Assembly (NCBI RefSeq): GCF_011602485.2
Contig: NZ_CP050022.2
Location: 7,398,001-7,462,000 of the forward strand
Origin: Bradyrhizobium sp. 1(2017)
GTDB taxonomy: Bacteria; Pseudomonadota; Alphaproteobacteria; Rhizobiales; Xanthobacteraceae
DNA length: 64,000 bases
Direction: 5' to 3'
Shown: positions 44,295 through 53,733 of the stretch, piece by piece
How the letters are laid out: each line of letters starts with the position of its first letter
Position numbering within the stretch: position 1 is the first letter of the stretch
Notes under the pieces: generated by a model
What the model saw: the letters and a program-made list of their open reading frames with translations, nothing else
The model's database searches: none
What the model was told of the DNA's origin: nothing
Position numbers and translations under genes: made by a program

Positions 44295-44888
44295 CTACCG
44301 CACCACGCCCGACGTAAATCCCGCCTTCCGCCGCGGCGGCTTGATTTCCTTTTTCAGGAAGCAGCGCGCCTCCCGTCCGGTGTAGCCGGGACGGGCATAG
44401 GTGAAGGCGCGGCATTTGTTGTCGGCGGTGCAGGCAGCCTTGCAGGCCTCCTCGCCCTCGCCGCTCTTGAGCTCGAAATTGCGCAGATCCCCACCCGGGC
44501 GATCGATCGACGTTTCGACGCCCTCGATGCGCGGCTCGATCACGCCTGCGCCGCGCACACCGGAGATGCAGCAACTGCCGGGAACGCGTGCCGGCACCGT
44601 GTTCTTGAGCCAGCATACGGCCGAGCCGCCCTCGACGTCGGGATAGTTGAAGCTCCAGGAGCGACACCGGCGGTCGCGCTCGCACAGCAGCGCACAATCC
44701 TCGGGATCGCCCGACGTGACCGGCGTGTTGAAATAATCGCCGCCCGGGCGGTCGAACGCCGTCTGGGCCTGCGCCGGCACACTCGCGAGCGCGAGCGAAA
44801 GCAGCGCGGCGCATGCCACGACGCCTGCCAAGACCTTTGCGATCAAGACCTTTGCAATGACGCCCCCGCGCAGGCGGCCCTTCCCCAT
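44295..44888 (-). CDS. Secreted protein with two PAN/Apple domains
   Basis: The 197-residue protein has a signal peptide ending near 42 (SVPAQAQ). It then carries two copies of a roughly 70-residue PAN/Apple-type module: each begins DRPGGD, has paired cysteines (CALLCERDRRCRSWSF; CKAACTADNKCRAFTYARPG) and ends in a C-F/W-L-K segment (CWLKNTVPAR; CFLKKEIKPP). Such modules bind protein or carbohydrate. The role may be in envelope or surface binding. It lies 42 bases from the convergent gene at 44252 and stands alone. Confidence 0.8.
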   Translation of the reverse strand: MGKGRLRGGVIAKVLIAKVLAGVVACAALLSLALASVPAQAQTAFDRPGGDYFNTPVTSGDPEDCALLCERDRRCRSWSFNYPDVEGGSAVCWLKNTVPARVPGSCCISGVRGAGVIEPRIEGVETSIDRPGGDLRNFELKSGEGEEACKAACTADNKCRAFTYARPGYTGREARCFLKKEIKPPRRKAGFTSGVVR

Positions 44889-44933
44889 CGGAACAGCTTT
44901 CGATTTATTGACGACGCTCAGGTTTTTTTCAGC

Positions 44934-44947
44934 CGATCATTTGATCG
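44934..44947. promoter_or_regulatory. Palindrome upstream of the PAN-domain gene
   Basis: CGATCATTTGATCG is a perfect 6-bp dyad around TT, 46 bases upstream of the PAN-domain start on the minus strand. It could be an operator. Its small size makes chance possible. Confidence 0.3.
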
Positions 44948-45002
44948 CCGCAAACCTGTATGGGCGATGAACGGCTCGAGACCCGGTCGTTAGCCCATGG
45001 GA

Positions 45003-46373
45003 CTAGAAAGCGTATTCCGCGTAGGCCGGTTCCACCGAGCCCTTCCAGGGACCATTAAACTTGTCCAACATCTCCTCGGCCGGCGTCCGGCCGGAATCGA
45101 TGATGCGATCGAGCGGCTCCAGATGCCGGGTCTCGTCGCGGCCGAGCTGGTCGATCCGGCCACGCCGGCGCAGGCCGGCATGGGCCAGAACCAGGCACTC
45201 CTTGGCGATCTCGAAGAGATAGCGATCCTTGATTCGCGACTTGAAGCCGAAGCGCGGCACGTCGTCGCGCAAGGCCTGACGTTCATGCGCGCTCCAGTGC
45301 TTCACGATCTCCCAGGCGGCGTCGAGCGAAGCATCGTCATAGAGCAGCCCGACCCAGAACGCCGACAGCGCCGGCAAGCGGCCCCACGGCCCACCGTCGG
45401 AGCCGCGCATCTCGAGATAGCGCTTGAGCCGGACTTCCGGGAAGATCGTCGAAAGATGGTTGGCCCAGTCCGACAGCGTCGGCCGTTCGCCGGGAAGGTT
45501 GTTGTTGCGGCCGTCGAAGAAGGCGCGGAACGAGGAGCCCGACACGTCGATGTAGTGCTCGCCGCGCTTGACGAAATACATGGGCACGTCGAGCGCGTAG
45601 TCGACATAGCGCTCGAAGCCCATGCCGTCCTCGAACGCCCACGGCATCATGCCCGCACGGGCATTGTCGGTGTCGCGCCAGATCTCGGAGCGGAAGGAGA
45701 GGAAGCCGTTCGGCTGGCCCTCGGTGAAGGGCGAATTGGCGAACAGCGCCGTCGCGACCGGCTGGAGCGCGAGTGAAACCCGCAACTTCTTGACCATGTC
45801 GGCTTCCGAGGAGAAGTCGAGATTGGTCTGCACCGTGCAGGTCCGATACATCATGTCGAGGCCGTATTGACCGACCTTCGGCATGTAATTGGTCATGATC
45901 TTGTAGCGGCCCTTGGGCATCACCGGTATGTCCGCACGCGACCAGGACGGCGTCATGCCGAGTCCGAGGAAGCCGATGCCGAGCGGAGTTGCGATCTCGC
46001 GCACTTGCGCCAGATGCGCCATCAGCTCGCTCTGGGTCTGGTGCACGTTCTCGACCGGCGCACCGGAGAGCTCGAACTGCCCGCCGGGCTCGAGCGAGAT
46101 GGCCCCGCCGCCGGTGACGTCGTAGAGGCCGATGATGTTGCCCTGCTCCATGATCGGCTCCCAGCCGAGCAGGAGCTTCATGCCTTCGAGCAGCGCGCCG
46201 ATGCCACGCGCGCCCTCGTACGGCACGGGACGGTGGCCCTCGAGCGTGAACGGCGTCTTCTCGTGCTCGGTGCCCATCCGCCACTCGGACGGTGGCTTGC
46301 AGCCGGCCTCGAACCACGCGACGAGCTCGTCGCGCGATTGCAAGGGTGTCATATCGATCTGGTCTCGCGCCAT
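45003..46373 (-). CDS. gshA: Glutamate-cysteine ligase
   Basis: The 456-residue protein belongs to the plant/alphaproteobacterial type of glutamate-cysteine ligase (GCS2), which makes gamma-glutamylcysteine for glutathione. Recognisable parts are EWRMGTEHEKTPF, DVTGGGAISLEPGGQFELSGAP, FLGLGMTPSW, MTNYMPKVGQYGLDMMYRTCTVQ, and the tail SGRTPAEEMLDKF. The gene follows marR on the minus strand after 96 bases and may share its promoter. gshB is not in the window. Confidence 0.95.
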   Translation of the reverse strand: MARDQIDMTPLQSRDELVAWFEAGCKPPSEWRMGTEHEKTPFTLEGHRPVPYEGARGIGALLEGMKLLLGWEPIMEQGNIIGLYDVTGGGAISLEPGGQFELSGAPVENVHQTQSELMAHLAQVREIATPLGIGFLGLGMTPSWSRADIPVMPKGRYKIMTNYMPKVGQYGLDMMYRTCTVQTNLDFSSEADMVKKLRVSLALQPVATALFANSPFTEGQPNGFLSFRSEIWRDTDNARAGMMPWAFEDGMGFERYVDYALDVPMYFVKRGEHYIDVSGSSFRAFFDGRNNNLPGERPTLSDWANHLSTIFPEVRLKRYLEMRGSDGGPWGRLPALSAFWVGLLYDDASLDAAWEIVKHWSAHERQALRDDVPRFGFKSRIKDRYLFEIAKECLVLAHAGLRRRGRIDQLGRDETRHLEPLDRIIDSGRTPAEEMLDKFNGPWKGSVEPAYAEYAF

Positions 46374-46469
46374 ATCAAACTCTAATCAAAAGCGCTTCGA
46401 CCGAACGCGCGGGTGACGGGATGGTCCGCGAACCCGCCGGGCGCGCGGACGTGCTGGTTTGCCGCGCGA

Positions 46470-46967
46470 TCATCGCGACGGTGTGCTTTCGTTGACGTTG
46501 GCGACGGGCGGCAATTTCATCTCGCCGCACGAGCAGCCCAGGCGATCGAGCAGGGTGCTGAGCTTGACCGCGTCGGCATCCGACAGTTTCGAACCGACAT
46601 ATTTCTCGATCGCCGCCGAATAGGCGCCCCACATCCGCTTCTGCAACTCGCGGCCGGCTTCCGTGATCTCGACGAACTGGCCGCGCTTGTCGATCTTGCA
46701 TTCGCGCCGCGAGGCGAGGCCCTCGTCGACCAGGCGGTCGATCAGCCGCGAGGTCGAGTATTGCGGGATCAGCATCTGGCGTTCGAGTTCCACCGGCCGC
46801 AGCTCGCCGGTGGGGGCGCGGGATAGTTCGAGCAGCGCGTCATACCAGGCGAGCGGCGGGAACCCCGCCTTCTTCAGGTCCTGCTCGACGCAGTCGAGCA
46901 CACGGCTCTGCACCCGCATCAAGCGGATCCAGGCCGAAGTTGCCTCGGTCGATGGTTTGCGTTTCAT
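46470..46967 (-). CDS. MarR-family regulator
   Basis: The 165-residue regulator has the winged helix-turn-helix at about 55-115 (LRPVELERQMLIPQYSTSRLIDRLVDEGLASRRECKIDKRGQFVEITEAGREL). A C-terminal dimer helix and a cysteine pair near the end (RLGCSCGEMK) follow. Such Cys pairs can be redox sensors, but this one needs testing. ATG 46967 is chosen over a TTG four codons upstream. It faces the gst gene, with two copies of a 12-bp operator between them, and lies upstream of gshA. Confidence 0.92.
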   Translation of the reverse strand: MKRKPSTEATSAWIRLMRVQSRVLDCVEQDLKKAGFPPLAWYDALLELSRAPTGELRPVELERQMLIPQYSTSRLIDRLVDEGLASRRECKIDKRGQFVEITEAGRELQKRMWGAYSAAIEKYVGSKLSDADAVKLSTLLDRLGCSCGEMKLPPVANVNESTPSR

Positions 46968-47007
46968 GGTCCCGCTCAAGCTCGTCGTCCGCTCTTTACC
47001 TCACTCG

Positions 47008-47047
47008 ATGCACCTGCATCAATCTTGACTATTTCATGCAGGTGCAT
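47008..47047. promoter_or_regulatory. Duplicated MarR operator between divergent promoters
   Basis: ATGCACCTGCAT (47008-47019) and ATGCAGGTGCAT (47036-47047) are inverted copies of each other, and each is itself a dyad ATGCA-N2-TGCAT. The right one lies directly after TTGACT (47025-47030), filling the 17-base spacer before a GTAGTC -10. The left one overlaps the spacer of a minus-strand TTGATG-N17-GTAAAG promoter for marR. This is the arrangement expected for autorepression plus repression of gst. Confidence 0.75.
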
Positions 47048-47093
47048 GTAGTCGTTCTTTCGCCCCAACCAAGCGTCACGAGGAGGAAATTCC

Positions 47094-47708
47094 ATGAAAC
47101 TGTATTATTCGCCAGGCGCCTGCTCCCTGTCCCCCCACATCGCGCTTCTGGAAGCCGGCCTGCCCTACGAGCTGGTCAAGGTCGATATCCGGGCCAAGAA
47201 GCTCGAAAACGGTGAGGATTATCTGAAGCTGAACCCCAAGGGCCAGGTCCCGGCGCTGGGCCTCGACAGCGGAGAGATCGTGACCGAAGGCCCGGTGATT
47301 GTCCAGATGATCGCCGACCGGGCCTCAGCCAAGGCGCTGGCGCCGGCCCGCGACAGTTCCGAGCGTTACAAGCTGCTCGAATGGCTCAATTTCCTCACCT
47401 CCGAGGTGCACAAGAGCTTCGGCCCGCTGTTCGCCCCGGCGCTGAACGACGAGGCCAAGGCCTTTTTCAAGGATCGCGTCATGGGCAAGCTGAAATACAT
47501 CGACAGCCAGCTCGCCGGCCGCGACTACCTCATGGGACAGCAGTTCACGGTCGCCGACGGCTATCTCTTCACGATGCTGACCTGGGGCGACCGGATGAAG
47601 TTCGATCTCTCGGCGATGCCGAACCTTGCCGCCTACAAGGCCCGTGTCGCCGCGCGGCCGCAGGTGCAGGAAGCGCTGAAGAAGGAAGGGCTGGTCCAGG
47701 CAAAGTAA
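47094..47708 (+). CDS. gstA: Glutathione S-transferase, beta class
   Basis: The 204-residue protein begins MKLYYSPGACSLSPHIALLEAG, with C10, the mixed-disulphide cysteine of bacterial beta-class enzymes. The thioredoxin-like domain continues with NPKGQVPALGLDSGE (the cis-Pro) and TEGPVIVQMIADR. The helical C-terminal domain has FTVADGYLFTMLTW. It conjugates or reduces electrophiles and peroxides with glutathione. A GAGGAGG-like ribosome binding site precedes the ATG. The marR operators sit upstream and a terminator follows. Confidence 0.95.
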   Translation: MKLYYSPGACSLSPHIALLEAGLPYELVKVDIRAKKLENGEDYLKLNPKGQVPALGLDSGEIVTEGPVIVQMIADRASAKALAPARDSSERYKLLEWLNFLTSEVHKSFGPLFAPALNDEAKAFFKDRVMGKLKYIDSQLAGRDYLMGQQFTVADGYLFTMLTWGDRMKFDLSAMPNLAAYKARVAARPQVQEALKKEGLVQAK

Positions 47709-47731
47709 GCGCTCGCAAGCTGCAACAAGCG

Positions 47732-47759
47732 AAGGCCGGATCGACGATTCGGCCTTTTT
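47732..47759 (+). terminator. Rho-independent terminator of gst
   Basis: AAGGCCG (47732-47738) pairs with CGGCCTT (47750-47756) and further Ts follow, 23 bases after the gst stop. Confidence 0.85.
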
Positions 47760-47820
47760 CTTGCTGAACCGTTCGATCGGCGATCACGTCAAAGGAACAT
47801 CTTCGGGAGACAGTCGCCTC

Positions 47821-48165
47821 ATGAACATGATCGTCCTCATGACCGCCGCCGGCGCGCCGCTCGCTATGCTTGGCTTGTCGACGCCGGTCGCGCCACAGCG
47901 CGATTGCGTTTTCATCATCCACCCGCAGATCACCTCGGCGGTGTTCGAGAGCAAGGAAGGCAAGATCGTCTTTCCGGACCGGCCGACCGAATATCCCTGC
48001 AGCTACGCCAGGGCGAAGGGCGGCGCTGACATCGCCTTCACCAACCAGAATGGCTGGCGCTTCGAGGTCCGCATCGGCCGTGGCGACGAAGGCACATGGA
48101 AAGCCAGTCTCGCCGACGATGCGGTGTCGGGCCGCGCATTCTCGCCATTCGGCGACCGTAAGTGA
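47821..48165 (+). CDS. Small secreted hypothetical protein
   Basis: The 114-residue product starts at ATG 47821 with GGGAGA upstream. Its first 20 residues are moderately hydrophobic (VLMTAAGAPLAMLGLSTPVA) and could be a weak signal. Then RDCVFIIHPQITSAVFESKEG and YPCSYARAKGG carry one Cys each, and a Gly-rich beta region follows. No family recognised. It lies between two terminators, so it is its own transcription unit. Confidence 0.55.
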   Translation: MNMIVLMTAAGAPLAMLGLSTPVAPQRDCVFIIHPQITSAVFESKEGKIVFPDRPTEYPCSYARAKGGADIAFTNQNGWRFEVRIGRGDEGTWKASLADDAVSGRAFSPFGDRK

Positions 48166-48168
48166 AAA

Positions 48169-48197
48169 GGCCGGATCGATGATCCGGCCCCTTGTTT
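48169..48197 (+). terminator. Rho-independent terminator
   Basis: GGCCGGATC (48169-48177) and GATCCGGCC (48181-48189) form a 9-bp perfect stem with a GAT loop, followed by CCTTGTTT. It starts 3 bases after the small secreted protein stop and also lies just beyond the fadB-type gene 3' end. Confidence 0.8.
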
Positions 48198-48219
48198 CTG
48201 CGTATCCCCGACGTTTCCG

Positions 48220-50433
48220 TCAGGCTGCCGCCTTCTTCGGCGCGAAGCGGCCATAGAAGGTCTCGCCCTTCGCCGCCATCTCCTCCAGTAGCTTCGGCGG
48301 CGTGAAGCGCGAGCCGTATTTCGCCTCCAGCTTGTGGCAGAGCTCGACGAATTTCTTCGTGCCCATGAAGTCGATGTAGGACAGCGTGCCGCCGGTGAAG
48401 GGCGCGAAGCCGAAGCCGAGGATCGAGCCGACATCCGCCTCGCGCGGATCGGTGATGACGTGATCCTCCACCGTGCGCGCAGCTTCCACCGCCTGCACCA
48501 CCAGGAAGCGCTGCTTCAGCTCCTCGATGTCGAGCGTATCGGGGTCGAGCTGCTTCGGCTGAAGCGCCGACAGCCCCGGCCACAGGCTCTTCTGGCCTTT
48601 GCCCTTCTCGGGATAGTCGTAGAAGCCCTTGCTGTTCTTGCGGCCGAGGCGGCCCTGCTTCTCGACCATCTCCACCATCAGCTTCTTCTGATCGGGGTTG
48701 ATGGCGTTGGGGCCGAGATCGGCCTCCGTCGCCTTCATGATCTTGAGGCCGAGGTCGAGCGCGACTTCATCCGAGAGCGAGAGCGGGCCGACCGGCATGC
48801 CGGCCATCTTGGCGCAGTTCTCGATCATCGCCGGCGGCACGCCTTCGAGGAACATCTCGTTGCCTTCGGCGACATAGCGGCCGACGCAGCGGTTGGCGAA
48901 GAAGCCTCTGGAGTCGTTCACCACGATCGGCGTCTTGCCGATCTGGCGGACGTAATCGAGCGCGGTCGCCAGCGCGAGATCGCCGGTGTTCTTGCCGAGG
49001 ATGATCTCGACCAGCATCATCTTCTCGACCGGCGAGAAGAAGTGGATGCCGACGAACTTGCCCTGGTCCTTGAAGCTCTCGGCCAGCGACGTGATCGGCA
49101 GCGTCGAGGTGTTGGAGGCGAAGATCACGTCCCGCTTGAGATATTGCTGCGCCTTGGCGAAGGTCTCCGCCTTGACCTTGCGGTCCTCGAACACGGCCTC
49201 GATGACGAGATCGACGTCCTTCAGCGTGGAATAGTCCGCCGTCGGCGTGATGCGCGCGAGCAGGGCTTCGGCATCGCCAGGCTTGGCGCGGCCCTTCTTG
49301 ATCTGCTCCTCGATCACCTTCTGCGCATGCGCCTTGCCCTTGTCGGCGCTCTCCTGGTCCCGATCGATCAGGACGACGTCGAGGCCGGCGCGGGCCGAGA
49401 CGTAACCGACGCTCGCGCCCATGAAGCCGGCGCCGATCACGGCGATCTTCTTCACCTTGGTCGGGGCTACGTCCTTCGGACGGCGCGCGCCCTTGTTCAG
49501 CTCCTGCATCGACAGGAACAGGCTGCGGATCATCGCGGCCGCTTCCTTGGAGCGCAGCACCGAGGTGAAGTAGCGCGACTCGACGCGCAGCGCCGCGTCG
49601 ATCGGCAGCTGCAGGCCCTCATAGACGCAGCTCATGATCGCGCGCGCGGCCGGATAATTGTCGTAGGTCTCGCGGCGATAGATCGCGTTGCCGGCCGGGA
49701 ACATCATCATGCCGGCCTTGGAGAACACCGGGCCGCCGGGCAGCTTGAAACCTTTCTCGTCCCAAGGCGCGACGGCCTTGCCGCCGCCCTTGATCCAGTC
49801 CTTCGCCGCCTTGATGAGGTCGGCGGCGGGAACGATGGCGTGGATCAGGTTCAGCGCCTTGGCCTTCTCGACCGTGACGGGGTCGCCCTTGAGCAGGATC
49901 GTCATGGCGTCCTGCGGCGGCACCAGGCGCGGCACGCGCTGCGTGCCGCCGGCGCCGGGGAACAGGCCGACCTTGACCTCGGGCAGGCCGAGGCGCGTCT
50001 TGGGATTCTCCGCCGCCACGCGATAGTGGCAGCACAGTGTGATCTCGAAGCCGCCGCCGAGCGCGAGGCCGTTGATCGCGGCCCCCCACGGCTTGCCTGA
50101 TGTTTCGATCGAGCGCAGCACCTGCGAGAAGCGGCGGCTCTGGTCGAACAGCATCTGGTTCGCGGCCGTCTCGCCCTGCTCCTTGAGAACCTTCGCGTAA
50201 GCCTGGTTCATGCCTTCGAGCATCGACAGGTCGGCGCCGGCGCAGAACGCTTCTTTGGCCGAGGTGATGACGACGCCCTTGACCGCGGCGTCGGCCGTGG
50301 TCGCCTTGACGATCGCGTCGAGCTCGCTGGTCGAGGTCTCGTCGAGCACGTTCATCGAACGACCCGGGATGTCCCAGGTGACGAGCGCGATGCCGTCGGA
50401 ATCGGTCTCAACCTTGAAGTTCTTGTACGACAT
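48220..50433 (-). CDS. fadJ: Enoyl-CoA hydratase / 3-hydroxyacyl-CoA dehydrogenase (FadB/FadJ type)
   Basis: The 737-residue bifunctional beta-oxidation enzyme has an N-terminal crotonase domain (about 1-200): [11 protein letters not shown] oxyanion loop, [20 protein letters not shown] with the catalytic Glu region, [16 protein letters not shown]. The dehydrogenase half begins with the Rossmann motif [14 protein letters not shown] at about 330, and the catalytic His is in [15 protein letters not shown]. The C-terminal helical domains end [10 protein letters not shown]. It hydrates and oxidises acyl-CoA. It follows the thiolase gene on the minus strand with a repeat between them. Confidence 0.94.
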   Translation of the reverse strand: MSYKNFKVETDSDGIALVTWDIPGRSMNVLDETSTSELDAIVKATTADAAVKGVVITSAKEAFCAGADLSMLEGMNQAYAKVLKEQGETAANQMLFDQSRRFSQVLRSIETSGKPWGAAINGLALGGGFEITLCCHYRVAAENPKTRLGLPEVKVGLFPGAGGTQRVPRLVPPQDAMTILLKGDPVTVEKAKALNLIHAIVPAADLIKAAKDWIKGGGKAVAPWDEKGFKLPGGPVFSKAGMMMFPAGNAIYRRETYDNYPAARAIMSCVYEGLQLPIDAALRVESRYFTSVLRSKEAAAMIRSLFLSMQELNKGARRPKDVAPTKVKKIAVIGAGFMGASVGYVSARAGLDVVLIDRDQESADKGKAHAQKVIEEQIKKGRAKPGDAEALLARITPTADYSTLKDVDLVIEAVFEDRKVKAETFAKAQQYLKRDVIFASNTSTLPITSLAESFKDQGKFVGIHFFSPVEKMMLVEIILGKNTGDLALATALDYVRQIGKTPIVVNDSRGFFANRCVGRYVAEGNEMFLEGVPPAMIENCAKMAGMPVGPLSLSDEVALDLGLKIMKATEADLGPNAINPDQKKLMVEMVEKQGRLGRKNSKGFYDYPEKGKGQKSLWPGLSALQPKQLDPDTLDIEELKQRFLVVQAVEAARTVEDHVITDPREADVGSILGFGFAPFTGGTLSYIDFMGTKKFVELCHKLEAKYGSRFTPPKLLEEMAAKGETFYGRFAPKKAAA

Positions 50434-50490
50434 GTTGGTTGCTCCTCGGTGCCGCAGCCATTGTCAGGCGCGGCGGTTGACTGTGATCTC

Positions 50491-50578
50491 GTAGGGTGGG
50501 CAAAGGCGGTCTTGCGCCGTGCCCACCATCATTCGCGAAGACAGCAGAGGTGGGCACGCTTCGCTTTGCCCACCCTAC
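50491..50578. repeat. Intergenic inverted repeat (GTAGGGTGGGCAAAG type)
   Basis: GTAGGGTGGGCAAAG (50491-50505) and its inverted copy (50564-50578) frame an inner pair GTGCCCACC (50519-50527) and GGTGGGCAC (50549-50557). The element lies between the thiolase and fadJ genes. A close relative is at 63428-63515. Confidence 0.85.
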
Positions 50579-50582
50579 GCAG

Positions 50583-51791
50583 TTACACGCGCTCGATGAT
50601 GGTCGCGGTGCCCATGCCACCGCCGATGCACAGCGTGACCAGGGCGGTGGACTTGTTGGTACGCTCGAGCTCGTCGAGCACGGTGCCGAGGATCATCGCA
50701 CCGGTCGCACCAAGCGGATGGCCGAGCGCGATGGCACCGCCATTGACGTTGATCTTGGCGTTGTCGATGTCGAAGGCCTGGATGTAGCGCAGCACGACCG
50801 AAGCGAAGGCCTCGTTGAGCTCGAACAGGTCGATGTCCGACTTCTTCATGCCGGAACGTGCGAACAGCTTTTCGGTGACGTCGACCGGACCGGTCAGCAT
50901 CATCGCCGGCTCCGAGCCGACATTGGCGAATGCGCGGATCTTTGCGCGCGGCTTCAGGCCGTATTTGGCACCCGCCTCCTTGCTGCCGAGCAGCACGGCG
51001 CCGGCGCCATCGACGATGCCGGAGGAGTTGCCGGCATGGTGCACGTAATTGACGCGCTCGATCTCCGGATGCGACTGCACCGCGACGCCGTCGAAGCCGC
51101 CCATCTGCGCCATCATCGTGAACGACGGCTGCAGCTGCGCCAGCGACTGCATCGTCGTCGAGGGCCGCATGTGCTCGTCCTTGGCGAGGATGGTGAGGCC
51201 GTTGATGTCCTTGACCGGCACGATCGACTTGTTGAAACGGCCCTCATCCCAGGCCCTGCCCGCGCGCTGCTGGCTCTGCACCGCATAGGCATCGACGTCG
51301 TCGCGGGAGAAGCCGTATTTGGTCGCGATCAGATCGGCCGACACGCCCTGCGGCATGAAATAGGCCGGCACCGCCATCGAGGGATCCATCGGCCAGGCAC
51401 CGCCGGATGCGCCGATGCCGACGCGGCTCATCGATTCGGCGCCGCCGCCGATGACGAGCTCATGCTGGCCGCTCATCACTTGCGCGGCGGCAAAGTTCAC
51501 GGCATCGAGGCCGGAGGCGCAGAAGCGGCTGATCTGCACGCCGGGCACGGCTTCGCCGAGGCCGGCCTTCAGCGCGGCAAAGCGCGCGATGTCGCTGCCG
51601 GCTTCACCGACCGGATCGACCACGCCGAGCACGACGTCGTCGACGGAATCCTCAGGCAAGTTGTTGCGATCCTTCAGCGCCTTCAGCGGCACGGTCGCGA
51701 GCGCGAGCGCCGTGACTTCGTGCAGCGCGCCGTCCGCCTTGCCGCGGCCGCGCGGGGTGCGAACGTGGTCGTAGATGAATGCCTCAGGCAT
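50583..51791 (-). CDS. fadA: Acetyl-CoA C-acyltransferase (thiolase)
   Basis: The 402-residue thiolase cleaves 3-ketoacyl-CoA. The acyl-enzyme Cys lies in [16 protein letters not shown] near 90, the substrate-site His in [17 protein letters not shown] near 350, and the second Cys in [10 protein letters not shown]. It is the thiolytic partner of the fadJ-type protein downstream and follows the acyl-CoA dehydrogenase after 56 bases. Thus the three steps of beta-oxidation are in order on one strand. Confidence 0.95.
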   Translation of the reverse strand: MPEAFIYDHVRTPRGRGKADGALHEVTALALATVPLKALKDRNNLPEDSVDDVVLGVVDPVGEAGSDIARFAALKAGLGEAVPGVQISRFCASGLDAVNFAAAQVMSGQHELVIGGGAESMSRVGIGASGGAWPMDPSMAVPAYFMPQGVSADLIATKYGFSRDDVDAYAVQSQQRAGRAWDEGRFNKSIVPVKDINGLTILAKDEHMRPSTTMQSLAQLQPSFTMMAQMGGFDGVAVQSHPEIERVNYVHHAGNSSGIVDGAGAVLLGSKEAGAKYGLKPRAKIRAFANVGSEPAMMLTGPVDVTEKLFARSGMKKSDIDLFELNEAFASVVLRYIQAFDIDNAKINVNGGAIALGHPLGATGAMILGTVLDELERTNKSTALVTLCIGGGMGTATIIERV

Positions 51792-51847
51792 GACGCCCTC
51801 CTGATGTGTTGTTCAGATCCGATTGGGAGCAGGCAGCGGAAGCACGC

Positions 51848-53638
51848 TCAGAACGCTTCCGCCGGCAATTCCATGATGGTGGCGCAGCCGGCCTGGATGC
51901 GCGCGAGATTGGCCGCGGTCTCCGGCAGCATCCGCTCCATGAAGAAGCGACCGGTGACGAGCTTGGTCGAGAGATAGGGCGTCGCCCCGCTCTCGGCAAT
52001 CTTGGCATTCGTCACCTTCGCCATCCTGGCCCACATGTAGCCGAGCGCGACGAAGCCGAAGAGATGCAGGTAATCGGTTGCGGCAGCGCCCGCATTGTCA
52101 GGCTTCGCCATCGCGTTCTGCATCAGCCACGTCGTGGCCTGCTGGAGATGGCCAAGCGAGGTCGAGAGCGGGGTGACGAAGGGCTTGAGCGCCTCGTCGC
52201 CGCCATTCTCCTTGGCGAAGGCCATGACCTCGCCGAAGAAGGCCATGATGGCGCGGCCGCCGTCGCGCGGCAGCTTGCGGCCGACGAGGTCGAGCGCCTG
52301 GATGCCGTTGGCGCCTTCATAGATCATGGCGATGCGCGCATCGCGCACGAACTGCTCCATGCCCTGCTCGGCGATGTAGCCGTGGCCGCCATACATCTGC
52401 TGCGCCTGCACTGCGTTGGCGAAGCCGTAATCGGTGAGGAAGCCCTTCAGCACCGGCGTCATCAGGCCCATGTGGTCGTCGGCGGCCTGGCGGTCCTTCG
52501 GGTCCTCGGAGCGGTGGGCGACGTCGCTCTTGAGCGCGGTCCACATCACGAAGGCGCGCGCGGCCTCGTTGAAGGCGCGGATCGAGAGCAGCGTGCGGCG
52601 CACGTCGGGATGCACGATGATCGGATCGGCTTGCTTGTCCGGCGCCTTGGCACCGGTGAGCGCGCGGCCCTGGATGCGTTCGCGGGCATAGGCGACGGCA
52701 TTCTGATAGGCGACCTCAGACTGCGCGAGGCCCTGCACGGCGACACCGAGCCTCGCCTCGTTCATCATCACGAACATGCCCTGCATGCCCTTGTTCTCTT
52801 CGCCGATCAGCCAGCCGGTGGCGTTGTCGTAGTTCATCACGCAGGTGGAATTGCCGTGGATGCCCATCTTGTGCTCGATCGAGCCGCAGACCACGCCGTT
52901 GCGCGCGCCCACCGAACCATCGGCGTTCACAAGGAATTTCGGCACCACGAACAGCGACACGCCCTTGATGCCGCTCGGCGCGCCCTCGATGCGGGCGAGC
53001 ACGAGGTGGATGATGTTCGGGGCGAGGTCATGCTCGCCGGCCGAGATGAAGATCTTGGTGCCCGTGATCTTGAAGCTGCCGTCGGCCTGGCGCACCGCCT
53101 TGGTGCGGAGCATGCCGAGGTCGGTGCCGCAATGCGGCTCGGTCAGGTTCATGGTGCCGGTCCATTCGCCCGCCACCATCTTCGGCACATAGGTCTGCTT
53201 CTGCTCCGGCGTGCCGTGCACCAGCAGCGCCGCGGTCGCGCCCATGGTGAGGCCGCCATACATCGAGAACGCCATGTTGGCGGAGATCTGGAACTCGTTG
53301 ACGGCCTGGCTCAGCGTTACGGGAAGCCCCTGCCCGCCGAACTCGGTCGGCGCCGACAGACCGAGCCAGCCGCCCTCGGCGACCTGCTTGAAGGCGTCCT
53401 TGAAACCCTTCGGCGTGGTGACGCTGCCGTCATCGGCGCGCTTGCAGCCTTCGAGATCGCCCACGCGATTGAGCGGCTGGAGCACCTCTTCAGCGAGCTT
53501 GGCGGCTTCGCCGAGGATGGCTTCGCGCACGTCGCTCGACGCATCGGAGAAGCCGGCCAGATTGTCGTAGCGGTCGATCTGGAAGACGTCGTTGAGCAGG
53601 AAGTTCACGTCTTCGACGGGGGCTTTATAGATCGGCAT
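51848..53638 (-). CDS. Acyl-CoA dehydrogenase with C-terminal extension
   Basis: The 596-residue flavoenzyme is the long type, with an extra N-terminal domain (residues 1-40, MPIYKAPVEDVNFLL) and an extra C-terminal helical domain. FAD and substrate motifs are seen: LTEPHCGTDLGMLRTKA, ITGTKIFISAGEHD, and near the C-terminal core MYGGHGYIAEQGMEQFVRDARIAMIYEGANGIQALDLVGRKL, with the likely catalytic Glu in YEGANG. Such proteins oxidise acyl-CoA to enoyl-CoA. It heads the beta-oxidation cluster. Chain length preference is unknown. Confidence 0.94.
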   Translation of the reverse strand: MPIYKAPVEDVNFLLNDVFQIDRYDNLAGFSDASSDVREAILGEAAKLAEEVLQPLNRVGDLEGCKRADDGSVTTPKGFKDAFKQVAEGGWLGLSAPTEFGGQGLPVTLSQAVNEFQISANMAFSMYGGLTMGATAALLVHGTPEQKQTYVPKMVAGEWTGTMNLTEPHCGTDLGMLRTKAVRQADGSFKITGTKIFISAGEHDLAPNIIHLVLARIEGAPSGIKGVSLFVVPKFLVNADGSVGARNGVVCGSIEHKMGIHGNSTCVMNYDNATGWLIGEENKGMQGMFVMMNEARLGVAVQGLAQSEVAYQNAVAYARERIQGRALTGAKAPDKQADPIIVHPDVRRTLLSIRAFNEAARAFVMWTALKSDVAHRSEDPKDRQAADDHMGLMTPVLKGFLTDYGFANAVQAQQMYGGHGYIAEQGMEQFVRDARIAMIYEGANGIQALDLVGRKLPRDGGRAIMAFFGEVMAFAKENGGDEALKPFVTPLSTSLGHLQQATTWLMQNAMAKPDNAGAAATDYLHLFGFVALGYMWARMAKVTNAKIAESGATPYLSTKLVTGRFFMERMLPETAANLARIQAGCATIMELPAEAF

Positions 53639-53733
53639 GGCGTTCTCCCGGCATGGGCCTTGGTGATGTTCGCATGTCCTGCGGCGCAGCCTTTGCCCGC
53701 GAGCTTAGCGGGTTCGGCAACCTCAGGGCAGTG

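Noticed and set aside
48334..50100. Long plus-strand open frame of 588 codons opposite fadJ
   Set aside because: High-GC genes commonly leave the opposite strand open. The frame is Arg/Ala/Gln-rich with no domain, while the minus frame is a clear bifunctional enzyme. Similar antisense frames lie at 3471-4592, 37483-40176 and 51806-53935.
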